64,000 nucleotides of DNA. It comes from Trichuris trichiura (lineage: Eukaryota; Nematoda; Enoplea; Trichinellida; Trichuridae). Location: positions 186,001 to 250,000 of the forward strand of contig JBAJFE010000020.1 of the NCBI GenBank assembly GCA_037903355.1, written 5' to 3'. Every line of letters begins with the position of its first letter. Positions within the stretch are counted from its first letter, which is position 1. A program made the translations under genes and the position numbers. This document shows, piece after piece, positions 24,492 to 35,187 of the stretch. The notes beneath the pieces are model-generated. The model did no database searches. It was not told where the DNA came from and saw nothing but the letters and a program-made list of their open reading frames with translations.

Positions 24492-27400
24492 AATACAAGC
24501 AAAACCTAAGGATAAAATGTAGAGTAAACAACTGTAAACATGTGCTATGAAAACTCTGTTAAAGTCTTATCGTTACACACGGCATCAGTGAATGTTAAAA
24601 TATTTATAATAAACCTGACATGCTCATAATCTTCTTTCCAGTATAGAATCGTGAGTTGCTTTAGTGGGTAGCGAAGCCGCAAAGAAGAAAGCGTGTCCGA
24701 GAGCTCACTCCTTTACTACGAAAATGAAAAGTTCAACAAAACTTGAAATCAATTTCTATTTAATGAAAAGCGACGCAATGAGCAGAAAAAGACCAACGGC
24801 CTCGAAAGCATAGTTTAGGATAAAAACTGAAGGTACAAAAAATCATGTTACGCTGTCGCGAACATTCAGCCACTCGGTTTTGCGTTTCAACAATCTTCTC
24901 TATTACGCGAGTATCTTACATTTTTTTCCATGCGACGGCAACTCATGCAAACGTGTTCAGTGTCCGCAAAGAGATGCGCTTAAATTGTTCTGACGTCGTT
25001 TAGAGATGCAACATGAGAAAACCCATTTGCTGTGGCACTGTGCCCTTTTCTTCTTTTACTACTTAAAAACTGCAGTAGAAGCGCCAAGAATTTTGCGCGA
25101 TAGTTATGGTAAGACTATGGTATTAAACCCATGTTCGGAAACCTTTATAAGCGTTTCCGGAATAACGTCACTGTTAAGGTCAGGGCGGCTCTCGAAATTT
25201 TGACGTGGTAATTCGAAAGCGCCTCTTGTTACAAGTTCAGCAATGACAATTCAAGAATCTGCAGAAACTATCGTTGTTCTCCATTCGAACCTTACGCGCT
25301 GGTTCCATGCAGCGGTAAGATTCAGGAGGTCGGGAAGCGGATCCACATTAGGTGTCAGCATTCCAGCTGGCCAGTTGCAACAATACCTAATCTTCTTAGA
25401 CGGATGGTTACAGGAGATGAAAAAAGAATATTTTATACGAATCGGAAAAGGACAAAACATCTGGGGGACTCCAGAGAAGAAATGGCCCTGCCAAGTGAAA
25501 AGTGCTCCTCTGCAAGGCGAGACGAAAAAAGCATACTGTGTTACGAAGTGCTCTAATCAGGCTAGACGGTTACTGCAGCACTCTACTACACTCTGCTTGC
25601 AAAATTAGCGTGAGCTTTGGTAGAGAAAAGGTAAAAATTTGCATAGAACCAAAGTGACGTCATTCTCTCAAGAAACAATGCATGACCACATGTCGCAATG
25701 GTGATACAAAACATATTCTTTGAGCTAAGAACCATTATTACCATTGGCTTACAACGCTGCTATAGCCCCCTTTACTTTCGGAAATGTCCAAAAATGCATA
25801 GCTCGCTTTTTTGGATCAAAAGCCAACATCTTCTACTATCAGGGCATCCAGTTACTGGCAGACCGCTGGCAAATGGCTAGTAATTGCACGGTACTCTTTA
25901 TTTATAATAAGGTTTATTGACGTGGCGTCTTTTGTAACCTTTAGTTCATAAAAAAAGTTGCAGAGCTTTCACAACAGACTAATAAATCACTACTCGCTCC
26001 AGAAACGAATACACCCCATTACCTGGAGAACGTTCTAAATAGCCCAGACGATGAGTCGACATTACTGAATGAAAGAAAGATTTCCAAGACAACCTCTAAC
26101 AAAGTCAGCATGTCTAGCAGCAAAGCGAAAGAGCAGCTATGCCGGCATAAGCGAAAAAGCGCAACTGTTTCTCTCCTTTGCGTTCAATGGATAAAAGTCG
26201 GGTTGTCTGTATTAGACGAGTTATCAAGGTGCAAAGTTAACTAAAGCAGTGTTCCAATTTCTTCAACCCAGTCAGCGACGCGTAAGTCTTTGCAAGTCTG
26301 GAGGCGTCCACTTTATCACATCGTTCTCACTTTCCGCCTTCCTTATGCCGCACCAGACAAAAGCATTAGCCACCAACTGTTCTGATACCGTCTTTATTCA
26401 CTTGGACGTGACCGAAGGCTTAGGTTCATATCCATGTTAGGGGAAAATGCTAAAACACTAATACTGTTATTAATGTTAATAATAATTATAAAATATTAAT
26501 ACGTTTTTTTGAAGCTGACATTGTACGGCTGGATACCAGTTCAAACATACTGAAAAAAAGAAATGGGAATAGGCGAAGAACGTAGCCGTCGGGACGAAAC
26601 TCCCATGAAACGTTCTTGTTACTTATGCGTGTTCGCATAAATAACATAAGGGTTTCCCGAGTTAATGTGTTTCAACAAGTGACATTGTTCGGTATACGCC
26701 TTACGCTAAGTGTTGCTTTCCTGTTTTTTCGTGCCAGCGGCAAGACGTGTAGATGTTAAAATGGTCGGATGCGAATGGCTAAGAGAATCAAAAGAGCAGA
26801 CATAATACTTTCACTTGAAAAGAGCCATACGGGCAAAACTTGATCTACTGCCGAAGAAAACTGTGCGCATGCAAAAGCAGGAATTCTCATGTGGCCCAAT
26901 AGGAAAGGCTATGCGGGAACGATTTGTGGTGATGAGAATAAAGGGAATGAGTCATTAAGATTAAGTGAAACAGCACAGCAGTGGGAGCAAAGGACGGGTG
27001 GCGGTAACGGTCGGCGCTGCTGGAATAAGTGGCGTAAAAACAGGGATAGCAGGCTTCTGAAGCAATGCCTTCAAGTATAGGCAAGTGGGGTTACGCCAGC
27101 GTTTTCAAACAGTCAAAGTCAGACCATGTCAGACAAGGGAGAAAATGATGTCGTCCTAATACCTCAAAGTTTTGTTAAACTGCTCGAGCATAGTTAAGCC
27201 ATCCAGTATGCATTACATTGTGTACATCAATGTCTCCTTTGTTGTGGTGATAACCTTGTTCCACCTCAGTGAAGTTGAACCCCAATAGAAGGAAATAGCA
27301 AAGGGACAGCTAGCCATTGTTTGTCAGGCGGGTGAAGTCTACTCATAGCCTAAGCAACGGAATTTATGGTGTTAACCATGTTATGCAAACGCTCCTGCAG

Positions 27401-28782
27401 TCAAAAAAGGGGTTGAAAAAAGGTCATGTCGCTTCTAAATCGTGAACCTGCACCGTCGATGAGCAGCTTCGATGCAACATGATTTTCCAGAAGTAGCCCT
27501 TCGAAACGTACCCTTTGGACAGTAGTGGTCATAATACCGAGCGGGCAGAAGTACGAATGGAACGAAATCCTGAAAGACAAAATTCCAAAAGTAATGGATC
27601 AAAATCTTAAAGCTCATAATCCTGCGTAGTAAAATCCCGAATGCGATAGAATCCCAAGGGAGCAAAAAGTACTCTAAGCTGTTGGCATGCTACTGTTTTG
27701 CATTTGCATGCACTAAATAAGGGGTGGATTTCAGCCCTTCTCCGCGAGGGCCCAAGTACAGCAAGACTGCAATGCCAAAATGTCTGCATAGCTAAAAACT
27801 AGCTTTTATTTAACAGCTGTAAGTACAACTTAGCCGCAAGGAAACCGCTTATGATGTGCTTTCGGTCATCTGAAATTCCGAACCCATTTCGGGTTTTTAA
27901 AATTTCAGGATTATGCCCATAAACTGCGTCTGAAATATAGCCGTTCAAATGCTTCTATTTCTCGTCACGAAACTCAGCTTCATTAAATCGCTTCTTTTAA
28001 ACAAGTATTGCTTCTGTTTAATAATCATAACAAAGGCAAGTTTTGAATGGAGAATTTTTTGGTACGGGACTATGGGTTTTCATGTTGGATTCTTCGTAAG
28101 GAGATTATCCCGTTGAAAAACTCAAAAATTTTAATTGTAGGCCGTAGCTTTCGGGCCGCGCGCGGCCCCCTCCTCAGCGGTATCGAAAATTGATGTAAGT
28201 GGCTAGTACGGCATGGTCATTCAATCTGAGTTTAAATCGTTAAACAGATCGAATGACCACGTCACACTCGCTATTTACATCCATTTTTAGTACTGCTGAG
28301 GATGAGTCACGCACGGCCCGAAAGCTACGGCCTACAATTAAAATTTTTGTATTTTTCAACGGGACAATCTCCGAACAAAGAATTCAACATGAAAACAATG
28401 GTGAGTTATTGTTTCGTTATTACCTATTGTAGTTATTCAAGCAAGTTTATGCAGGGAAAAAGGAAAGCGTGGGGCTTCTCACGAAGTTAGCCACCCTTCA
28501 GCAGACAAGGTAAGGTATACAGACGAATCATAAGGTACGTGCATAATATGTTTTTATTGAAGCAGTGAACCATGAAAACATCGTTTCGAGTAGCATGGTT
28601 TGATTATAAACGGAAACAGAAAGAACCCAAACAGGTCGTCTTCATCGCAAGGTAAACGGTAGGTAGTTCGTGCAGCATAACTTCCGGGAATGTACAGAGT
28701 GATAAGAGAATTTGCATAGTAGTAGGTAGTTCATAATGCGAAGTGGGCAAGCTATTATTTACGCATTCGTCCGTCTGCGAGT
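24492..28782. other. intergenic, no gene recognised apart from one foldback element
   Basis: Only short, unrelated open frames are seen. An AT-rich run of TTAATGTTAATAATAATT type lies near 26470. The foldback element at 28.06-28.40 kb is listed separately. Confidence 0.45.
28055..28400. mobile_element. foldback element (copy 3), ~345 bp
   Basis: Left end TTTTTTGGTACGGGACTATG and TTTTCATG matches the family. Two long imperfect inverted arms (about 28068-28225 and 28240-28395) include GTAGGCCGTAGCTTTCGGG and its complement. On the plus strand CTGAGGA (28296) precedes a stem and GAAA (28320); on the minus strand the left arm reads CTGAGGA, then a strong GGGCCGC/GCGGCCC stem and GAAA. Flanking sequence gives only a weak direct repeat, so this is an older copy. 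Confidence 0.75.
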
Positions 28783-29160
28783 TTACGCATCAGGCATGAC
28801 GCTTTCCGCCAATAGGTAAGCAGCAATTTTTCCACCAGTCATGATTTCATTGAACTAACCAATCGATATTACATCTTGACCGGTATTGCATGCGGTAAAA
28901 AGAGAAAACAGTTCTGGTTCAGCTGGAAGACCAGTTTTCTGAAGTTCTCTTAGTTTTAATACTTTTCCCTCTTAATTCGGACAATTATAATCCGTCATTG
29001 CAGCTCAATTACCGGTCGCTTTGACATGTATGATTGTAGATGAAGGTTTAATTAGAAACATTCTTGTTTGAACTACTCTGCGTTTGGAAAATCCCCTGAA
29101 GCTGCATACGCTACATTTGCTAATCTCCATAACTTGCGTTATTTGTTGTCTCCAACAGCG
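28783..29160 (-). pseudogene. decayed reading frame, family not recognised
   Basis: Read straight through on the minus strand, one frame gives protein-like sequence broken by stops: RKLWRLANVAYAASGDFPN, then SYMSKRPVIELQ, then (after one frame slip near 28970) KLRELQKTGLPAEPELFSLF, TACNTGQDVISIG and FNEIMTGGKIAAYLLAE, ending at 28783. The stops sit where a CAA, CAG or CGA codon would fit. This is what a dead gene copy would look like. I do not recognise the family. It may be a relic of a gene lost here or a retrocopy. Confidence 0.45.
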
Positions 29161-29666
29161 ATTCTTTCATAGTTAATCGAAATAGGAAGTAGTAACCCTA
29201 CTTATGAACTGTGTGCACTACTTGGCGAAACTGAACCATGACATTCAAGTACCAGTGATTCATTGGAATCAGCTGATCACTAACAAGACTGTACGTTTAG
29301 AAGAGGTGAAATGATGACTCCTATTCCGTGAGTTTTGTGAATCGATTAGCTTTGATCTAATAGCAATTATGGTGCCGTATTCACGTCGCGAACAAGTGCG
29401 TTTTCCTGCCCCCGCTCATTAGAACTGTTATTAATAATGTTCATCTACAAAATACCTTTCAGTGAGAAGTTTCAGCCAACCAGGTAACTTATTCCAATGT
29501 TTACGACAATGCCATTATAGCAAAGTCGAACGATTGCTCAAGATGAGAGGTTTCTATTTTTCTGCCCTGATTCATTCAGTGACATACGTACTACTTTTCT
29601 GACTCCGTTCACAAGTAGAAGAAAGTTACATGGCAGTCCCAGCGAATGACAAAAGTAGGAAACTCA

Positions 29667-29791
29667 CCCGTATCATCGAAACAGGCCATATTTTTATTGC
29701 CAATATTGCCATGATAGTTATTACCGCGTTGTCTTGATTTCCCCAGTGCGCACGAACAGGCGAGCAACAGTGATAAAATTATATATTCCAT
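29667..29791 (-). CDS. first exon of a secreted protein (signal peptide), rest not found
   Basis: The minus-strand ATG at 29791 starts MEYIILSLLLACSCALG, a clear signal peptide, then ~25 hydrophilic residues ending NKNMACFDDTG at a strong donor G|GTGAGT (29666). I find no continuation: reading through gives a stop after 60 codons and no downstream exon is recognisable. The CxDDTG end loosely resembles the start of mature DNase II proteins, a family expanded in clade I nematodes, but without the following VDW-type exon that is speculation. It may be an orphan exon of a broken gene. Its start codon is only 17 nt from the start of the next gene on the other strand. Confidence 0.4.
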
Positions 29792-29808
29792 ACTTGCCTA
29801 GTGCCTAA

Positions 29809-30969
29809 ATGCTAGCTTATCACAAGTTTTCTTTTGTCAATGATACGTTGGATAATTGCAGAACAGCATGGCCTGGATTCCAACCAGCAGCAAACGGTTT
29901 TTTGCGACATCAGGTTAGTTTCAAGTGGACAGACATAGATTCTTTTCTGAAAAAAGCTGCTCCGTCAAGTTGCGCTTTCATTAAGCAAATGTCTGTGCCC
30001 ATGCTAGTTAGTGATGACAAGTCTCGAACTGTTGTTGCCGCCGACGTTACTGGCTCCAAATTATACGGTACAGCTGGAATGGTCTTGATTAATGATCAAG
30101 CTGGATATTTGTGTTTCTGCGAAAGTGATCGGCAAATGTCAGGCTACGATGTGATCGTGGCAGTTAATGATAACGACGAAAACTGCCTCGAGATTTGCTC
30201 GAGAACACTTGCCAAAGTCGCACACTTCCAGGGTGACTTCAGGACATTGCACTTAAAACAAGATGAGCGTTGCTTGGAAGCGCACATGTTTGAGGCGCTC
30301 ATAAGTAAAGCATTTGGCATTTTTGACTTCGATCTCTCTCGAAATGTCACATATGACATACCAGACGATAGTGGCCGCATACCGTTGTTTCGAGACCAAT
30401 TGGGCTTCATCCTTACCGATTCGCGTCAGTTCATTGCGCTCGAGTTAAACATAAACAAACTGGTCGAGCTATTTTCCCAAAGATTTAAAGTCCAAAAGCA
30501 AGAATCAGATTGGGACATACGAATACTTGACTTCAACGATGAATCAGCGGTCAGCGAGTTGGGCACATTTGACCAGGAAGTTGTCGGAGAAGATCGCTTG
30601 CGTCAATTACATGCCGGCTGTCAGAACTTCGCTTTGCGATGCATCGTATCGTTGCAACAAGAAGGCGAAGCTAAGTCGGTGAATGGATACGTACTGTTCA
30701 CCAGAGACAAAATTATGTGTTTGTACGCTAAAAGCCAAAGCATAATGGAAGCAATGCTCAGTACAACTATATCACAACTAGACGATAAAACAAGAACGAT
30801 TACTCTTTTTTCTATATATAACGATGGAATGCATGCTTGGCTTCAGAATACAATACCTCATCAATTTTCCGAAGGGACCGTTTATCGGCGCTTGCACACT
30901 CGTTGTATACCAAAGCAAATAAGGTGGGACTACGTTTACGCAGCAAGCATTGGCTGGCAGATTGCATGA
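29809..30969 (+). CDS. 386-aa protein, probable GNAT-like (acetyltransferase-fold) C-terminal domain
   Basis: This single open frame of 386 codons is by far the longest intron-free frame on the plus strand. The C-terminal third has the look of the GNAT C-terminal half found in DUF1248/YitH-type nematode proteins: NGYVLFTRDKIMCLYAKS, a helix, TLFSIYNDGMHAWLQ, GTVYRRLHT and WDYVYAASIGWQ at the end. I could not find the classic acetyl-CoA loop, so activity is not claimed. The first ~40 residues read less like coding sequence and a possible alternative start MAWIPTSSKR with a donor (GTTAGT) lies at 29867, so the true 5' end may be spliced. No signal peptide or membrane span is seen. It converges on vezatin, the stop codons being 110 nt apart. 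Confidence 0.7.
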   Translation: MLAYHKFSFVNDTLDNCRTAWPGFQPAANGFLRHQVSFKWTDIDSFLKKAAPSSCAFIKQMSVPMLVSDDKSRTVVAADVTGSKLYGTAGMVLINDQAGYLCFCESDRQMSGYDVIVAVNDNDENCLEICSRTLAKVAHFQGDFRTLHLKQDERCLEAHMFEALISKAFGIFDFDLSRNVTYDIPDDSGRIPLFRDQLGFILTDSRQFIALELNINKLVELFSQRFKVQKQESDWDIRILDFNDESAVSELGTFDQEVVGEDRLRQLHAGCQNFALRCIVSLQQEGEAKSVNGYVLFTRDKIMCLYAKSQSIMEAMLSTTISQLDDKTRTITLFSIYNDGMHAWLQNTIPHQFSEGTVYRRLHTRCIPKQIRWDYVYAASIGWQIA

Positions 30970-31078
30970 AGTTGCCTCTGCTTAGCTGACATTTCAGATA
31001 AAGCAACAACAACTGTTTAGTGCGTAAACAGGCTCAACTGCTGGACCAACTAACTTAAGCATTGTAACGCGTTCACTA

Positions 31079-31084
31079 TTTATT
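31079..31084 (-). terminator. AATAAA overlapping the vezatin stop codon
   Basis: The last codons read CAA TAA followed by A, so the hexamer AATAAA covers the end of the Gln codon and the stop. If used, the 3' UTR would be only about 10-25 nt. Confidence 0.4.
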
Positions 31085-33451
31085 GGAACCGCCCTGACAA
31101 AGCTGACTGAAGATTTTTCACAAACTGATTCCGCAGTTCAACTGGCATTACAAAGTTGTTCGTGTTGTCTAACTGAAAACTGTCTTTAAGTTTCTCTTCG
31201 TTTTTGTTTGCGTCTACCAGCTCTGAGCGCTGCATTGTTTCCGACGGAACTTCACGTAGTTCACATGCATTCTGAACATTGCTACTCGAGCTTGTCTCGA
31301 CTTGTGCGCCGTACAGTCTTTGTCTAGCACGTTCTTCCCGAATTTCCATGTCTTTACGCCGCGATTTCAAAACATTCTTCAATTCGTTTAAAACAACGCG
31401 TTCGAAAGGACATGTTTTCCCCTCAATTTCACAGTTTTCATGTCCTACTTGTTCTTTGTTTTCTGTTCTGCTGGTACAAGCTTCGAATACCTGCAAGCAA
31501 TGGTTGTTACTTATGGTCAGCGCATTAACTACCAATAAAGTACCTCGTCCATGATGATTCGCTCATCTGCGCTGCTCGCTGTTTCCGTTATGTGGGAACG
31601 CGAAGGGCTCGACTTGGGCAAGCAGACATGATCACCTTTGTCGTTGGCAATTTTCACTACTGCATGCTTTTGAATGGCAACAGCATCTTCCAAAGACGCA
31701 ATGGCGCAGCGCAACTCATTTAAAAGGGTATTCAAAAATACTTCGCAACTATCCGACTGTTCAACAATGTCGGGTACATTTTCCAACTTTTCCGCAAAAT
31801 CTGCACATCTGAAAAAAAACTTAAAAGCAAGTAGTAAGTGCTTATTTATAGCAATACCCTTCTAAGGCAAAGCGAAGGTGACTGGCTGCGCTGCGAAAGA
31901 AAATAGCAAATAAATTGTTCCTTTGGTCAGCAGACTTTTTCTCCCATTGCTTTGAAATGGCATTCAAAGAGGAGCAGTGGCGCTGAAGATTGCTATGGGC
32001 AGTAAGCAAAGAGCTAAGCGTTTCAACGCATTCTCTACATCTTTCGTTGCATGCATGTAGCTCTTTCATGGCCAACGACGATCTTTCGCAGTAGTGGAAA
32101 ACAAAAGCACGTAGGTAACGTGAGCGGGTCACTCGTGTTACAAGAAAGATACGCTAATAAATGCTACCATCAACATCGAAGCATTGACACTTAAATATAA
32201 CGCACTTTTAAAAATGACAGCGGTAAACTGCCTTCAAGTTGCTGTTCGAATTCCAGATATGCAACATCTACATCAATTGGAAACACTTTAAAGGCCAAGT
32301 TTAAATCAGCGTCATCCCAATAAAATTTCCTGAAACGAGAAACGGCATTTCATGATAGGGAATTTATGGCAAAACACAAGTTTGCCTTTTTTGCAATCTG
32401 AGAAGTGGTAATAACGAGATAAACAATGCTTTGCAAGTATCGGAAATACTAGCTCGCAATTCAAAGCATACTGACGGATTAAAGGCGGCGTAGCTAAGCA
32501 ATGAGCTAGCTTGCTTAGAATCCCTACAAAAACAAGAGCATGAATCCGCGTTAAAGCTCACAATGCAGTCTACCTTAGGCAACCAAAACAGACTATTTCT
32601 TGTTCGCGGATCAAACGCAGCATTTTTCTTACTTGTGAATCAAAATTCAATTGTAGTTCAACGAAATACGCGAGCGAAGAAACAGTGCGTTTCCATTTCA
32701 AAAGATATCCAAACACAACCAACAAGCCGAATGCAACAAGAGCAATAACAGTCCACAACAACCAATGGCTTAAACTAGCGGCAACTAGAGACGTAAAGAC
32801 TGTGAGACAAACGATGACACGAAACCTAACAACATGGTAAGGTATTTACAAAGGACAAATCATTTGAACAGTATATACCCGAAGCGATGCAATAGCTCGC
32901 CAGTAATTGACGAATTACTCCACTTTTCCTGAACCATTTTTAAGCATGCAATATCTTCGTCAAGAAGAAGTGTTGACTTTAAAACATGAGCCAAAAGCTT
33001 CAAGCGGATGTGACGTTCCTGTTCAAGAAATCTATGGTGTCGAAATATGCGAATGATCACTGTTAGTTTTCTTACGATGCAGAAACATAGTTCATAGGCC
33101 ATCCGTTTTAGACTGTCATACCAAGTAGATATAAGCTCTTTGCCTTTCAAAGCTTCTTCAGTGAAAGAATGCGTCGATTCAACGATGTCTTCTTTATCAG
33201 CAACTTCTTCCAAGACGTTTGATCGATTTAGGTAATCGTAAAATGGCGATTGCTAGAGTAGCAAAATGAAGCATGCGGAAAAAATAGTGTCATATGTATG
33301 AGTATTGTACCAAAATAAGATTGTCAGCTGAATGTGCATACTAGGAAGCAAGAGACTGGTACATAGCATAAACAGAGCTTATCTCGACAACTTTCTCCTC
33401 AAAAAGAGAATCTACGTTAGGCACACACACAGTTCCTTGCTCAGAATCCAT
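31080..33451 (-). CDS. vezatin
   Basis: Eight minus-strand exons (33451-33374, 33252-32879, 32825-32574, 32523-32386, 32329-32206, 32153-31858, 31808-31544, 31490-31080) give 645 aa, all in phase; vertebrate vezatin is ~780 aa. Matches to the family: SPFYDYL near the N-terminus, LLLDED before the membrane region, a two-span membrane hairpin at ~153-192 (VIVCLTVFTSLVAAS, then WLLWTVIALVAFGLLVVFGY), then FDSQVRKMLRLIREQEIV, which is the family's most conserved motif, and VVLNELKNVLKSRRK near the C-terminus. In vertebrates vezatin is a membrane protein of cadherin junctions linked to catenins and myosin VIIA. The fourth intron (32385-32330) appears to use a GC donor. Introns otherwise run 49-53 nt, except the first (121 nt). 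AATAAA (31084-31079) overlaps the stop codon. Confidence 0.9.
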
Positions 33452-34791
33452 TTCTTGCACAGTAAGCCTGCGTAGTTTTTAGCAAAAGACAATTGCACTG
33501 ATGGACGATGCTCTACCTTGATCTAAGGCGAAAAATTTCATTTACTGAAAAGCCCTTTAAGAATCAACTTCTATATTAGCCGCAGTCTTTGCCATAGTGA
33601 ACGCTGGAGTCGAAACAATTATTGTCCAACGATACTTCGCAGTGGAGTTATTTTACATCCAGCAGTTGCTGCAAGCAGAAGCAGCTACACTGTGTTCTTA
33701 GTCTTCACAACTAACAACTAATTTTTTGACTCTGAGCTTGTAACTTTTTAAAACTACGGTATAGCGAGTTGAATATAGGAAACTTCATGAACTAACGCGA
33801 ATACAAAGTGTGCTTACAATGTCCTCGTTAAACGTTGGTAGGGATTAATTACTAACGTGGCTAACCATAAATAATGAAAAATTTAGTGAGAAAAGATAGG
33901 ACGGACAAGCAACGGTAGACATTGGTTTACCTTAAATACAACTGTGCGAAATCCGGTTTCGTCGCTCATTTGCTTCACATAAATTTTAATGTACAAGCCA
34001 AAGACAAACAAAAAACCTCCATGTAACTAATACAATCCTCTTCCTTCTTGAGCGTACCAGCTGAACACTTAAAAATATGATTTTCAGGGAGACTGAGTGT
34101 CAGTAGCAACGTTGCGCTCTTTCCGTAGTAAGTTACACTCAACGAACCAGAGAGCAATCGGGCACCTTGCGAGCTCCTTGAAGTTTCCTTATGATTTTTC
34201 TACGTTAGTTTGTTTTATCTTTCTAACTTTTTTTGCAAGTTTCTCCGTCTTCACTCGCTTCTCATAACCAATTAAATGACTAAAATAGGCGCGGCGTTAA
34301 GTAGTTGTAGTTGTCCTTTTTAAACACTTACATTTGAAAAGGAGCTTGGGCATTCGAAGAATTTAGCTCTGTTCAAGACCTCAGAAGTACACTTCGCCGA
34401 TTAAATGATAGAAAATAAAGGAATGGCAAACTAAAGTCGCTTAGGGCGGAAAGCGCTAAGCAGCAGAATTCATGCATTGAAATATTACTAAGAAGGAAGC
34501 TTTCTCCCCTAAGCTGTAAAGCGCAGACCAGAACTCGTTCAGTGACATACACGTAAGGCCGACATTGTGAATATTACATCTTTTACCGCGATTGCAGGAC
34601 TTCCTTGCAATGATATGATTACTTTACAAAACTAGCGCCCCTGCGCTTTCTTCAGTGTACTGTGACAAATTGAGGCGGCCTTAGTTTTAGGTTAACCTCT
34701 CGCTATCTCGTTTTTGTAAGTGCTGCTTTTTAATTCGAATGGATTTTTTCGATAGGCGACTCTACTAGCAGTATTCTTTGGATAATGTTTT
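33452..34791. other. intergenic, no gene recognised
   Basis: This is the 5' side of vezatin. Only short open frames are present, and there are no repeats I can relate to the rest of the window. Confidence 0.45.
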
Positions 34792-34974
34792 TTAAATCAT
34801 TTCTTTCGAAGCTAGTTTCAGTTCCTTATTAACGGCACGTCTTAGTTGAACTCTGCTCAATATTTGTTGTCTTAGCTTATCGACTTCGTATAAGTGTACA
34901 GATATCTTGTCCAGCTTTGTTAACTTATAAAGAAATGCGGCTATTGTAGTTTCAGTGGCTGTGTCAACTGTCAA
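34792..34974 (-). CDS. possible small helical protein or terminal exon, unrecognised
   Basis: A 60-codon minus-strand frame ends in a helix-like segment: FLYKLTKLDKISVHLYEVDK, then LRQQILSRVQLRRAVNKELK. The frame starts from TTG and has no ATG. Just upstream, another frame reads SSLEAVRKGILKRLD and would join it if one base were skipped. It may therefore be the last exon of a small gene running divergently from mL38 (start 35188), or a frameshifted relic. I do not recognise a family. Confidence 0.3.
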   Translation of the reverse strand: MTVDTATETTIAAFLYKLTKLDKISVHLYEVDKLRQQILSRVQLRRAVNKELKLASKEMI

Positions 34975-35187
34975 GTCTTTTGAGTATGCCTTTTCTTACA
35001 GCCTCCAACGACGATGTTTTGTGCCTAGTTTTATATGTCAGAAAAACATGGTTAGCATCTTTGCATGTTGCCTTAACGTAAAACTACCTGGGTAACTGTT
35101 CTTTATAAGCATTGGCGGGACAATGACTTGCTGGAACTTTGGTTAATATTTCAAATGTGATTAGATTTTGAAGCTTCAAAAATTGGC

